Assembly (NCBI GenBank): GCA_964575455.1
Contig: CAZNRX010000016.1
Span: 1-64,000, forward strand
DNA length: 64,000 nt
Direction of reading: 5' to 3'
DNA from: SKLM01 sp964575455
GTDB taxonomy: Bacteria > Chloroflexota > Anaerolineae > B4-G1
Shown in pieces: positions 52,861-60,331 of this stretch. Position 1 is the stretch's first letter; the number at the start of each line of letters is the position of its first letter. A program made the position numbers and the translations under genes. The notes beneath the pieces were generated by a model. It saw nothing but the letters and a program-made list of their open reading frames with translations. It was not told the origin of the DNA and ran no database searches.

Positions 52861-53304
52861 TCACGCAGACAGGGTCTCGGTGGCGCCCAGGTTCCAGAGG
52901 TCGAGGCCGGTGTCTGGATCGTGCTGGCGGCGGATCACGGTCGGCGCCGTCTCAACGACGACCTCCACGGTGGGCCCGACCGTGGCTTCCACGACGTGGC
53001 CGCCCCAGGCGCTGTAGTCGGAGCGGCCCACGGTGACGTGAGCGTGGATCATCCGCTCACCATCCTCGCCCTGGGTGATGTTGCCGCTCATGTTCAGCAC
53101 CTCGACCTTCTCCAGCTCCTGATGCTGGTACGTCCTCGTATCCACGTCGTAGTAGCCGAGGGTGACGCGCCGGAAGGTGCCAATGGCGAGGATGGTGCCG
53201 AAGCCAATCCGGTAGGCGTCGGCGAACTGCTTGAGGCTGTTGATGACCTCCTCGCCTGTCTCCAGGCGAACGAGATAGGTGTCTTCCACACGCTTAACCT
53301 GCAC
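52861..53304 (-). CDS. PPC/DUF296 domain protein
   Basis: This 147-aa single-domain protein is of the plants-and-prokaryotes conserved (PPC, DUF296) family. It contains YLVRLETGEEVINSLKQFA, IGTFRRVTLGYYD, VEVLNMSGNITQ, IHAHVTVGRSD and the conserved GGHVVEATVGPTVEVVV. Bacterial members form trimers; plant AHL proteins of this family act in DNA binding together with an AT-hook that this protein lacks. The role is unknown. Palindromic repeats flank it on both sides. Confidence 0.88.
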   Translation of the reverse strand: MQVKRVEDTYLVRLETGEEVINSLKQFADAYRIGFGTILAIGTFRRVTLGYYDVDTRTYQHQELEKVEVLNMSGNITQGEDGERMIHAHVTVGRSDYSAWGGHVVEATVGPTVEVVVETAPTVIRRQHDPDTGLDLWNLGATETLSA

Positions 53305-53338
53305 CGCTGTCCTCCTTCTTTATGGATCGACTACTGCA

Positions 53339-53412
53339 GGTGCAACGCACCGTGGAGGTGCATCGCACCAGGTCTGTCGAAGGTGCAACGCACGGTGGAG
53401 GTGCATCGCACC
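53339..53412. repeat. 31-bp GGTGC-type palindromic repeats, copies 2 and 3
   Basis: Two units (53339-53369 and 53382-53412), separated by 12 bp, match the copy at 52816 with only two or three differences. They lie upstream of the DUF296 start. Confidence 0.8.
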
Positions 53413-53502
53413 ATTTGGATCTATGACATCTTAGCATGATCTGGATGTTCTGGCAATTGTATTTGTGCCGCGAAACTTGCAGAGGTTGCACAGCCCGGAT
53501 GT

Positions 53503-54675
53503 CTATTCCAGCCTTTTCCTCAGTCTTCGGGTGGCGGCGGCGTAGAGGAGCGTGCCAAGCCCTGCCAGGGCCAGCAATTGCGGGCCTAAATCTGCGATCC
53601 TGTTCCCCTTGAGCATGATACCGCGCACGATGGCGGTGAAGTGGGTGAGGGGAGCCAGCTGGGCCGCTACCTGGGCGGCCCGCGGCATGTTCTCCACCGG
53701 CAGTATCTGTCCCGAGAGGATTCTCTCCAGGAGCGACCAGAAGAAGGCGGCCAGAAGCGCTTGGCCTTGTGTGTGGGCGATGACGGAGATGATCAACCCC
53801 AAGCCCATCTCGACGAAGATGTAGAAGGCCGTCACTCCCATCAGGAGCGTCACTGAACCGCGCAGCGGCACGTCATAGTGGAAGACGCATAGTGCCAGCA
53901 TCTCCAGAAAGGTGATGTAGGTAATGACCATCGCCAGGGATCCCTTGCTCAGGATCACCTCAAACGGCTGTATGGGGGTCACGAAAAGCTGCTCCAGGGT
54001 GCCGGTCTCCCGCTCCTTGACGATCACGGCGGCGGTGAGGAAGATAGCCAGCATCGCCACGCTGCTGGCCATTGCGCCTGGAAGCCGAAAGGCCTCCTCT
54101 CTCATGTCCTCGTTGAACCAGATCCGGGAGCGCGGCTCGACCCGCGTGATCAGAATGGCCAGAGCCGCGTCGCTTCTGGAAGCTGCGTCGCCTCCTCCGC
54201 CTGGGGGATGAACGCGAGCGCCATGGCCACCGGACAGCCGCTGAGCGTATCGGGGCGCCACGCTTGCCAGGTAGGCGGCTGCTTTGGAGGCCGCCGCCGG
54301 CTCGGATGCGTCCAGGAGCATCTGCACGGCGGCCTCCTGGCCGCGTGTCAGACTGCTCTCGAAATCCGCTGGTATGGTCAGCCCCGCCTTGGCGCTACCC
54401 TGCTCCAGCAGACGCTCCATGTCCGACAGGCTGTGGACGTGATACGCTGTGGTGAAGAGGTCCGAAGCCGCCAGCATCTCGACCAGCTGGCGGCTGCTCG
54501 AGCTGCGATCCTGATCATAGACGGCCATGGGGAGCTCCATGGTCCGGGTCGAGCTTGATCGAGCGACGCCCTGGAGCTGGATGACCGGAAGCAGGATTGC
54601 GAATATGAGCAACGTCTTGTAGCGCCAGAACTGGAGGACCTCCTTCCACACCATGTTCCACAGTCGAAGAAGCAT
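53503..54675 (-). CDS. ABC-2 type transporter permease
   Basis: This permease of about 390 aa has an N-terminal membrane segment (FWRYKTLLIFAILLPVIQL), a large extracytoplasmic loop and five C-terminal helices including VKERETGTLEQLFVTPIQPFEVILSK, a hallmark of the ABC-2 (YhhJ/YbhR-like) group. ATG 54675 (LLRLWNMVWKEVLQFW) is favoured because it fits family N-termini; upstream in-frame starts reach 54726. It lies just after a second permease of the same type. No ATPase subunit is found nearby. Confidence 0.85.
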   Translation of the reverse strand: MLLRLWNMVWKEVLQFWRYKTLLIFAILLPVIQLQGVARSSSTRTMELPMAVYDQDRSSSSRQLVEMLAASDLFTTAYHVHSLSDMERLLEQGSAKAGLTIPADFESSLTRGQEAAVQMLLDASEPAAASKAAAYLASVAPRYAQRLSGGHGARVHPPGGGGDAASRSDAALAILITRVEPRSRIWFNEDMREEAFRLPGAMASSVAMLAIFLTAAVIVKERETGTLEQLFVTPIQPFEVILSKGSLAMVITYITFLEMLALCVFHYDVPLRGSVTLLMGVTAFYIFVEMGLGLIISVIAHTQGQALLAAFFWSLLERILSGQILPVENMPRAAQVAAQLAPLTHFTAIVRGIMLKGNRIADLGPQLLALAGLGTLLYAAATRRLRKRLE

Positions 54676-54733
54676 TGTCACCATCCTCGGGCACAGGCGC
54701 CGGGCGTGTTCGCCTGGGCGATCCATCGCCTTG

Positions 54734-55858
54734 TCACGCCAGTTTCTTCTTGAGGCGCCAGAGCGTCAGGCCGTTCAGCATCGTGCCGGCGATGAGCAGA
54801 TAGAGGCCATGGGTCGTAAGATCGTGCAGGTGCAGTCCTTTCAGGAAGATCCCGCGCGTGATGATGATGTAGTGGGTGGCAGGCCACACGAGCGCCCGGA
54901 TCTGGGCGTCGTGCGGCATGGCGAAGAGCGGCCTGGTGAGACCGGACTGCGTGATGGGGAAGATGAAGAGCAGACTGCCGACAATCAAAGCCGCCATCTG
55001 ATTGCGCAGCACGCTGGAGAGCAACATACTTATCCCGAGGTTGGCGATGAGGAAGAGGGTGGACAGCAGCATGAGATCCACCAGCCGGCCTCTGAACGGC
55101 ACGCCGAAGAGGACAACGCCGATCAGGGTGAGGAAGAGAACGTCCAACAGGCCGATCAGCAAGTAGGGCGCGGTCTTTCCGATCAGGAGTTGATGACGCC
55201 GAATGGGGGTGGTCATCAACTGCTCCATGCTGCCCTGCTCCTTCTCCCGCACCAGCGAGAGGATGGCGAAAAGGGGAGGGAAGATCAGGACAAAGGCCAT
55301 CAGCCCGGGGAGGATGGTGTTCAGCTCCTTCAGATCCGCGTTGTAGAGCGGTCGGATGCGGAACGCGAAGGATGATGTCTCACCCGATCGCCGGCCCGAC
55401 GCGATGACCTGTTCCCGCTGTAGACGCACCGAGACGTCAGTCGACAGCGCCTCGGCGTTGCTCTGGATCTTCCGCGCGATGGTGGGGTCGGTGCCATCGA
55501 CGATGATCTGGACGGGCACGCTTCTGCCCTCCAGCATGGTTCTGGCGAAGCCGGACGGCACGATGACCGCGCCGCGCGTCTGACCCGATGCAACGGATTG
55601 TCGAGCCTCGTCGGCGCTCGACACGCGGCGCTCGATGTGGAAGAAGTCGCTGACATCGAAGCGCTGTAGATAGGCTCGTGATGCGGGACTGTGGTCGCCG
55701 TCCATGACCGCGATAGGGATGTGCTCAATGTCGGCGGAGATGGCGTAGGAGAGCAGCGCCATCAGCAGGACCGTGCCCAGCGTGGCCCCGACCAGAGCGT
55801 ATGGGTCGCGCAGGACGTGCCAAAACTCCTTGCGCATCACGGCGAGTAGCTTACGCAT
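54734..55858 (-). CDS. ABC-2 type transporter permease
   Basis: This second permease of about 374 aa starts RKLLAVMRKEFWHVLRDPYALV. It has the same architecture as its neighbour, with VREKEQGSMEQLMTTPIRRHQLLIGK between loop and helices. The pair resembles YbhS/YbhR in multidrug or lipid exporters, which normally come with an ATPase (YbhF) and an HlyD-type protein; both are absent here. ATG 55858 is preferred; a start at 55885 lies inside short GTGCAAGTGG-type repeats. Confidence 0.85.
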   Translation of the reverse strand: MRKLLAVMRKEFWHVLRDPYALVGATLGTVLLMALLSYAISADIEHIPIAVMDGDHSPASRAYLQRFDVSDFFHIERRVSSADEARQSVASGQTRGAVIVPSGFARTMLEGRSVPVQIIVDGTDPTIARKIQSNAEALSTDVSVRLQREQVIASGRRSGETSSFAFRIRPLYNADLKELNTILPGLMAFVLIFPPLFAILSLVREKEQGSMEQLMTTPIRRHQLLIGKTAPYLLIGLLDVLFLTLIGVVLFGVPFRGRLVDLMLLSTLFLIANLGISMLLSSVLRNQMAALIVGSLLFIFPITQSGLTRPLFAMPHDAQIRALVWPATHYIIITRGIFLKGLHLHDLTTHGLYLLIAGTMLNGLTLWRLKKKLA

Positions 55859-55930
55859 GGGAGTGTGCACGTGTGCAAGTGGCAAGTATGCAAGTGGTGA
55901 GTTTGTGCATTGGTATGTTGGTCTGGCGGC

Positions 55931-56674
55931 TTACGCTGGTTTGGAATTGGGCTGCGCCGGCTGACTGCACGGCCTGAGGCCGTCGAGCAGGAAGCTGCTG
56001 AGCTCCTCTATCAGCTCATCGCTACCCCAGGTCGATTTCAGTATCGGGTCATCCAGGAGGAGGAGTTCGAGCAGCCCGAAGTTGGCGGCGAGGAAGTAGC
56101 GTGCGAAAAGCGGCACGTTGACGGGTCGTATCTCTCCTTGCTCGATCCGCGCCTGTAGGTGTCGCTCCAGAAGCTCCAGCGTAGGTGCCAGAAGTTGTTG
56201 GTGGTAGCGATCTGCGAAGGCCCGATCGATGAGGATCTCGGAGATGACGGCGCGAAGCATCGGCTCGTTCTGGGCGACGAAGGCCTGGCGGGCGTGAAGC
56301 ACGTCCTCCAGGAACTCGCGGATGTCGATTGAGAGCGTCTGCTCGACTGCTTTGGGGGCTGCTGTGGGCGCAGCGCCGGTGGCTGCATCGACACCGGTGA
56401 CCGGGCGACCACGCCCGGGCTCCCCTGTGGTCAGCCGAGCCATGATGTGGATCAGCAGGTCATCTTTGCTGTCGAAGTAGTTGTAGATCGTGCCTTCGGA
56501 GACGCCGGCGGCCTCGGCGATCTCCCTCGTTGTGGCGGCGTGGAAGCCTTTGCGGGCGAAGACGTGGGCGGCGCCATTGAGGATCTGAGCCTTGCGGCTG
56601 GCGGCTGATGCCTGGTGCTTGGTGGCCGGTGCTGATCGGCCTTCGCGGCGCGCGGGTCTCCCTTCGTCAGACAT
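55931..56674 (-). CDS. TetR/AcrR family transcriptional regulator
   Basis: This 247-aa regulator has an N-terminal helix-turn-helix (HVFARKGFHAATTREIAEAA, then VSEGTIYNYFDSKDDLL; about residues 30-80), a linker rich in Ala/Pro/Thr and a ligand-binding C-terminal domain. GGGGAGAG precedes the ATG. It sits upstream of the two permease genes with 45 nt between, so it likely represses itself and the transporter through the palindrome at 56707-56728. Confidence 0.92.
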   Translation of the reverse strand: MSDEGRPARREGRSAPATKHQASAASRKAQILNGAAHVFARKGFHAATTREIAEAAGVSEGTIYNYFDSKDDLLIHIMARLTTGEPGRGRPVTGVDAATGAAPTAAPKAVEQTLSIDIREFLEDVLHARQAFVAQNEPMLRAVISEILIDRAFADRYHQQLLAPTLELLERHLQARIEQGEIRPVNVPLFARYFLAANFGLLELLLLDDPILKSTWGSDELIEELSSFLLDGLRPCSQPAQPNSKPA

Positions 56675-56706
56675 GGTGTCTCTCCCCTGGCAATCAGGAT
56701 TGTGGT

Positions 56707-56728
56707 GTTGAGTGAGCGCTCACTCAAC
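56707..56728. promoter_or_regulatory. TetR operator, perfect palindrome
   Basis: A perfect 22-bp palindrome with half-site GTTGAGTGAGC. Its core TGAGTGAGCGCTCACTCA matches the usual TetR/AcrR-type operator form. It lies 15 nt downstream of the -10 box and 32 bp before the TetR start, suited to autorepression. Confidence 0.88.
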
Positions 56729-56742
56729 AGGTCGTTGCGGGT

Positions 56743-56771
56743 ATATTAGCTCAATCTCCCGTTGTTGTCAA
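56743..56771 (-). promoter_or_regulatory. Consensus sigma70 promoter of the tetR operon
   Basis: On the reverse strand TTGACA (56766-56771), a 17-nt spacer and TAATAT (56743-56748) give a near-perfect promoter. It partly abuts the end of the dnaE2 gene. Confidence 0.88.
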
Positions 56772-56776
56772 GACGC

Positions 56777-59700
56777 TCAGTCGATCTGCAAAGCGATCAC
56801 CTTTCGCGCCAACACGCTGATCGCCTCATTGCGTCTCTGTAGCTGGCCCTTGATCACCACAAAGGGCGAACGGAGGGCCTTCCGGCTCTCCTCATAGACT
56901 TTGGGACGGATGACGACGTTGATGAGCCCTCCCTCATCCTCCAGCGTCAGGAAGGCTACGCCCTTGGCCGTTGGAGGACGCTGGCGCGAGACGACGATGC
57001 CGCCCACCCGTACCTGGCATCCATCCTCCAATTCCGACAGCGCCTCGCTCGGCGTCGCGTGCACTGCCTTTAGCTTGTCGCTGATCAGAGCTGTGGGATG
57101 TTCCCGGGCGCTCATCCCGGTGTGTGCCATCTCGGTCCATAACCTCCCTCGCGGCGAGAGAAAGGCGAAGCGGGGCCGGCCTTCCGGCGGTGGGATGGCC
57201 AGCTCCTGGGTGACCGCCCTTGACCCGGAGCCTGCGGCTGCTTCCAGGGCCGTCTTCAACTCCCAGATCAGTTGTCGTCGTGGGACGCCCCATTCGTCGA
57301 AGGCGCCGGCCCAGATCATGCCCTCTACAGCTCTTCTTCCCAGCTTCGTGCGCCGGCAGAAGTCGGCCAGGGAGCGGAAGGGGCCGAAGCGCCGCGCCTC
57401 CACCACGCTCTGGCCGCCGACCTCCCCCAGCTCTTTGATCACCGCTAGCCCCAGCCGCAGCGCCTGGCCCTCCACAGTGGCCTGCAGCTCGGAGGCCTCC
57501 ACATCTGCCGGACGGACCTCCAAGCCGCGGCGACGAGCCTCGGAGACGACCACGTGCGCTGGATAGAACCCCATGGGCTGATGGCGCAGCAGGGCGGCGA
57601 AGAAGGCCAAGGGGTGGTAGCGCCGCAGCCAAGCGGACTGGTACGTCAGCACGGCGAAGGCCGCTGCGTGGCTCTTGGGGAACGAGTAGCTGCCGAAGGC
57701 CTGGAGCTGCTCGAAGATCCGCTCCGCTGCTCTCGCCTCGACGCCTCGCTCTGCCGCGCCGTCGAGGAAGCGTCTCCTGAAGCGCGCGATCCTCCGTCCG
57801 GCGCGCTTGTGCGAAAGGGCGCGCCGCAGGAGCTCTGCCTCACCCGGGGTGAACCCGGCCAGATCTCGCGCCACCTTCAAAACCTGCTCCTGGAAGATGA
57901 TCACGCCCAGCGTCTCCCTGAGCGCGTCCTCCAGGAGGGGGTGTGGATAGCTGATCGGCTCGCGGCCCTCGCGGCGGCGCAGGTAGGGGCGGACCATCTG
58001 GGCCTGAAGCGGCCCGGGACGGATGAGGGAGATTTGGATGACCAGGTCGTCGAACGAACGCGGCTGAAAGCGCGGGATCAGGTTGGCCTGGGCTCTCGAT
58101 TCCACCTGGAAGACGCCGATCGTCTTGCCTTGGCAGAGCATGTCGTAGACCTCGGGGTCATCTTGTGAGAGCGACGTCAGGTCCGGGCGCTGCTCGGTCT
58201 GGCCTTCGACGATGGTCACGGCGTCCTCGATGAGAGAGAGCATCCTCAGCCCCAACAGGTCGATCTTGACCAATCCCGCGCCCTCCAGGCCATCCTTGTC
58301 CCATTGGGTGACCACGGGGGTAGAGGACACCCCTAGGCCCTCCATGGTCGCCGGCTCCAGCGGCACCAGCTCGCACAGCGGTGGGCCGGAGAGCACCACA
58401 CCCCCGTTGTGGATCCCCAGATGGCGTGGGATGCCCTCCAGTTGGGGCACCAGCCGCAGGAGGTGTTGGAACAGCCTGGGTGACTGTGTCGACCCGGGTG
58501 ACTGTGTCGACCCGGGTGAGTTGGCGCCCTTGCACGCCGCCCCGCCTGTCAGTTGCTCGGCATCGAACGCCTGCAGCATCCCGCGTGACTCTCTCACGCT
58601 TTTCGCGTCTCGGACGTCGAGCGACTTAGCCAGTCGCTCCACCAGCGCCGGCGGGAACCCGAGCACGCGCGCCACGTCCCGCACCGCCGATCGGGCGCGG
58701 AAGGTGACGAAGGTGCAGGCCATAGCTGCGTGCTCCCGGCCGTAGCACTGGTAGACGTATTGGATCACCTCCTCGCGCCGGTCGGCGGCGATGTCGATGT
58801 CGATGTCGGGCGGTGAGCCGCGCTCCTGTGAGAGGAAGCGCTCAAAGACCAGATCGCACGCCACCGGATCGATAGGGCTGATATCCAGAAGGTAGGCCAC
58901 TAGCGAGTTGGCCGCGCTTCCCCGGCCCTGGTAGCGAATGCCCGCCTGTTGGGCGAAGCGCACGATATCCCAGACGACGAGGAAGTAGTTGGACAGCCCC
59001 ATCTGTTGGATCACCGAGAGCTCCTGCTCCAGCAGCGCGGTCGGCGGATTGACAGGGTAGCGGCGATGAAGCGCCCGCTGGCACAGTTGCCGCAGTCTGT
59101 GGTGAGCGTCGCTGGGTGCCCCCCCTCTTATCCCCCCCAGAGGGGGGGAAGCGGGCTTTGGGGTTCCCCTCCCAGAGGGGGAGCGGGCCTTGGGGACCTC
59201 CCCCAGAGAGGGGGAAGCGGGCTTTGGGGTTCCCCCCCAGAGGGGGAGCGGGCTTTGGGGTTCCCCCCCAGAGGGGGGGAAGCTAGGGCCTTGGGGACCT
59301 CCCCCAGAGTGGGGGAGGCTAGGGCCTCGGGGCCCCTCCCAGAGGAGAGAGGTTGGGGCCTTGAAGAGTCCCCCCGGAGGGGAGGAGGTTGGGGTCTCGG
59401 GGAGTGTCTGCATCCCGGCGGGCAGGTAGTCGCACGCTGGTGCACAGCGTTGGGCGATGCGCAGGGCGTTCTCCAGGGCGATAGGCACGTCGCTGAAGAG
59501 CCTCGCCATCTCCCCCGGCGAGCGCAGGATATACTCGTCGTTGGAGCGCAGCAGATCGTCGGCGTCCTCCAGGACGGTCTGATGGTGGATGCAGCGCAGG
59601 ACGTCGTGAACCTCCCGCTGGTGTGGATGGAGGTAGTGGACGTTTCCGGTCGCCACCACGTCGAGGCCGGCCCGATCGGCCAGCGTCGTCAGCTGCGCCA

Positions 59701-60232
59701 GAAGCCGGTTATCGTCCCTCACGTAGTGGCGCTGCAGCTCGATGAAGAAGCGATGAGGGCCGAAGACGCGGGCGTAGCCCTGAGCCGCGCTCAACGCTTG
59801 CTCACGTTTCTTGGCCATCAACAAGCGCGGTATCTCGCCCCGGCGACAGCCCGAGAGCGCAATCAAGCCCTCGGCGTGGGCGGCGAGGTCACGCTTGTCA
59901 AGCCGAGCTACTCCCTTGTCCTGATGCTGACGCGCCAGCGTGATCAGGCGGCACAGGTTGGCGTATCCCTCCGCGGTCTCTATCAGAAGGATGAGGTGGG
60001 AACCTTCTTCGTGTGCCGGGTCGCGGAGCGTCATCTCGCTGCCCAGGATGGGCTTGACCCCTGCCTCCCGCGCAGCCTTCACGAAGCGCACCGCGCCGTA
60101 GAGCGCGTCGTGGTCGGTCAGGGCCAACGCAGGGATCCCTAGATCGGCCGCTCGGACCGCCAGCGCCTCCGGCGAGGGGACGCCGTCGAGCAAGCTATGG
60201 CTAGAGTGGGTGTGAAGCTCGGCGTATTTCAT
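56777..60232 (-). CDS. dnaE2: Error-prone DNA polymerase III alpha subunit
   Basis: This 1,151-aa C-family polymerase has a PHP domain at the N-terminus (ELHTHSSHSLLDG, ALTDHDALYGAVRF), the polymerase core with PDIDIDIAADRREEVIQY (catalytic Asp pair about residue 474) and FQEQVLKVARDLAGFT, and a C-terminal OB domain (VRVGGIVVSRQRPPTAKGVAF, FLTLEDEGGLINVVI). Pairing with imuB and an SOS box upstream marks it as the DnaE2/ImuC translesion type. ATG 60232 is chosen from family N-termini; it has no strong ribosome site. A 95-residue Pro/Gly-rich repeat insert (about 276-370) and a tandem S-T-Q-S-P-G insert (about 575-585) are unusual. Confidence 0.9.
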   Translation of the reverse strand: MKYAELHTHSSHSLLDGVPSPEALAVRAADLGIPALALTDHDALYGAVRFVKAAREAGVKPILGSEMTLRDPAHEEGSHLILLIETAEGYANLCRLITLARQHQDKGVARLDKRDLAAHAEGLIALSGCRRGEIPRLLMAKKREQALSAAQGYARVFGPHRFFIELQRHYVRDDNRLLAQLTTLADRAGLDVVATGNVHYLHPHQREVHDVLRCIHHQTVLEDADDLLRSNDEYILRSPGEMARLFSDVPIALENALRIAQRCAPACDYLPAGMQTLPETPTSSPPGGLFKAPTSLLWEGPRGPSLPHSGGGPQGPSFPPSGGEPQSPLPLWGGTPKPASPSLGEVPKARSPSGRGTPKPASPPLGGIRGGAPSDAHHRLRQLCQRALHRRYPVNPPTALLEQELSVIQQMGLSNYFLVVWDIVRFAQQAGIRYQGRGSAANSLVAYLLDISPIDPVACDLVFERFLSQERGSPPDIDIDIAADRREEVIQYVYQCYGREHAAMACTFVTFRARSAVRDVARVLGFPPALVERLAKSLDVRDAKSVRESRGMLQAFDAEQLTGGAACKGANSPGSTQSPGSTQSPRLFQHLLRLVPQLEGIPRHLGIHNGGVVLSGPPLCELVPLEPATMEGLGVSSTPVVTQWDKDGLEGAGLVKIDLLGLRMLSLIEDAVTIVEGQTEQRPDLTSLSQDDPEVYDMLCQGKTIGVFQVESRAQANLIPRFQPRSFDDLVIQISLIRPGPLQAQMVRPYLRRREGREPISYPHPLLEDALRETLGVIIFQEQVLKVARDLAGFTPGEAELLRRALSHKRAGRRIARFRRRFLDGAAERGVEARAAERIFEQLQAFGSYSFPKSHAAAFAVLTYQSAWLRRYHPLAFFAALLRHQPMGFYPAHVVVSEARRRGLEVRPADVEASELQATVEGQALRLGLAVIKELGEVGGQSVVEARRFGPFRSLADFCRRTKLGRRAVEGMIWAGAFDEWGVPRRQLIWELKTALEAAAGSGSRAVTQELAIPPPEGRPRFAFLSPRGRLWTEMAHTGMSAREHPTALISDKLKAVHATPSEALSELEDGCQVRVGGIVVSRQRPPTAKGVAFLTLEDEGGLINVVIRPKVYEESRKALRSPFVVIKGQLQRRNEAISVLARKVIALQID
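58479..58515 (+). repeat. 18-bp tandem repeat in dnaE2 (dispersed family)
   Basis: Two units of GGTGACTGTGTCGACCCGG overlap by one base (period 18). On the coding strand they encode S-P-G-S-T-Q twice. The same unit occurs inverted at 27237-27255, with two changes at 13651-13669, and partly at 60402-60416 in imuB. Confidence 0.88.
59117..59400. repeat. G/C-run tandem repeats inside dnaE2
   Basis: Roughly seven degenerate 33-45 bp units, each with a CCCCC-AGAG-GGGGG-type hairpin and a GCGGGCTTTGGGG-type spacer, stay in the dnaE2 frame. They encode P-K-P-A-S-P-P-L-G-G-type repeats between the PHP and polymerase domains. Confidence 0.85.
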
Positions 60233-60318
60233 GAACGCGAAAGGCACGAAAGATGAACACGAAAGGCACGGAATACGAACACGAAGGGCGCGAAAGGCGG
60301 GCACGAAGAGCTCGAAAG
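60233..60318. repeat. Degenerate CACGAAAGG repeats between imuB and dnaE2
   Basis: The 99-bp gap between the two genes is filled with imperfect repeats of the type GGCACGAAAG and AACACGAA (12-24 bp spacing). A similar stretch occurs inside imuB near 60689-60715. I see no terminator here, so the two genes probably share a transcript. Confidence 0.6.
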
Positions 60319-60331
60319 GGTCGTCATTGGC

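Noticed and set aside
59117..59400. Possible CRISPR-like array
   Set aside because: Units are degenerate, directly abutting, lack unique spacers and are in frame within dnaE2.
58949..60142. Forward open frame of 397 codons opposite dnaE2
   Set aside because: Shadow of the PHP domain and repeat insert of dnaE2; Gly-rich repeats come from the G-run units.
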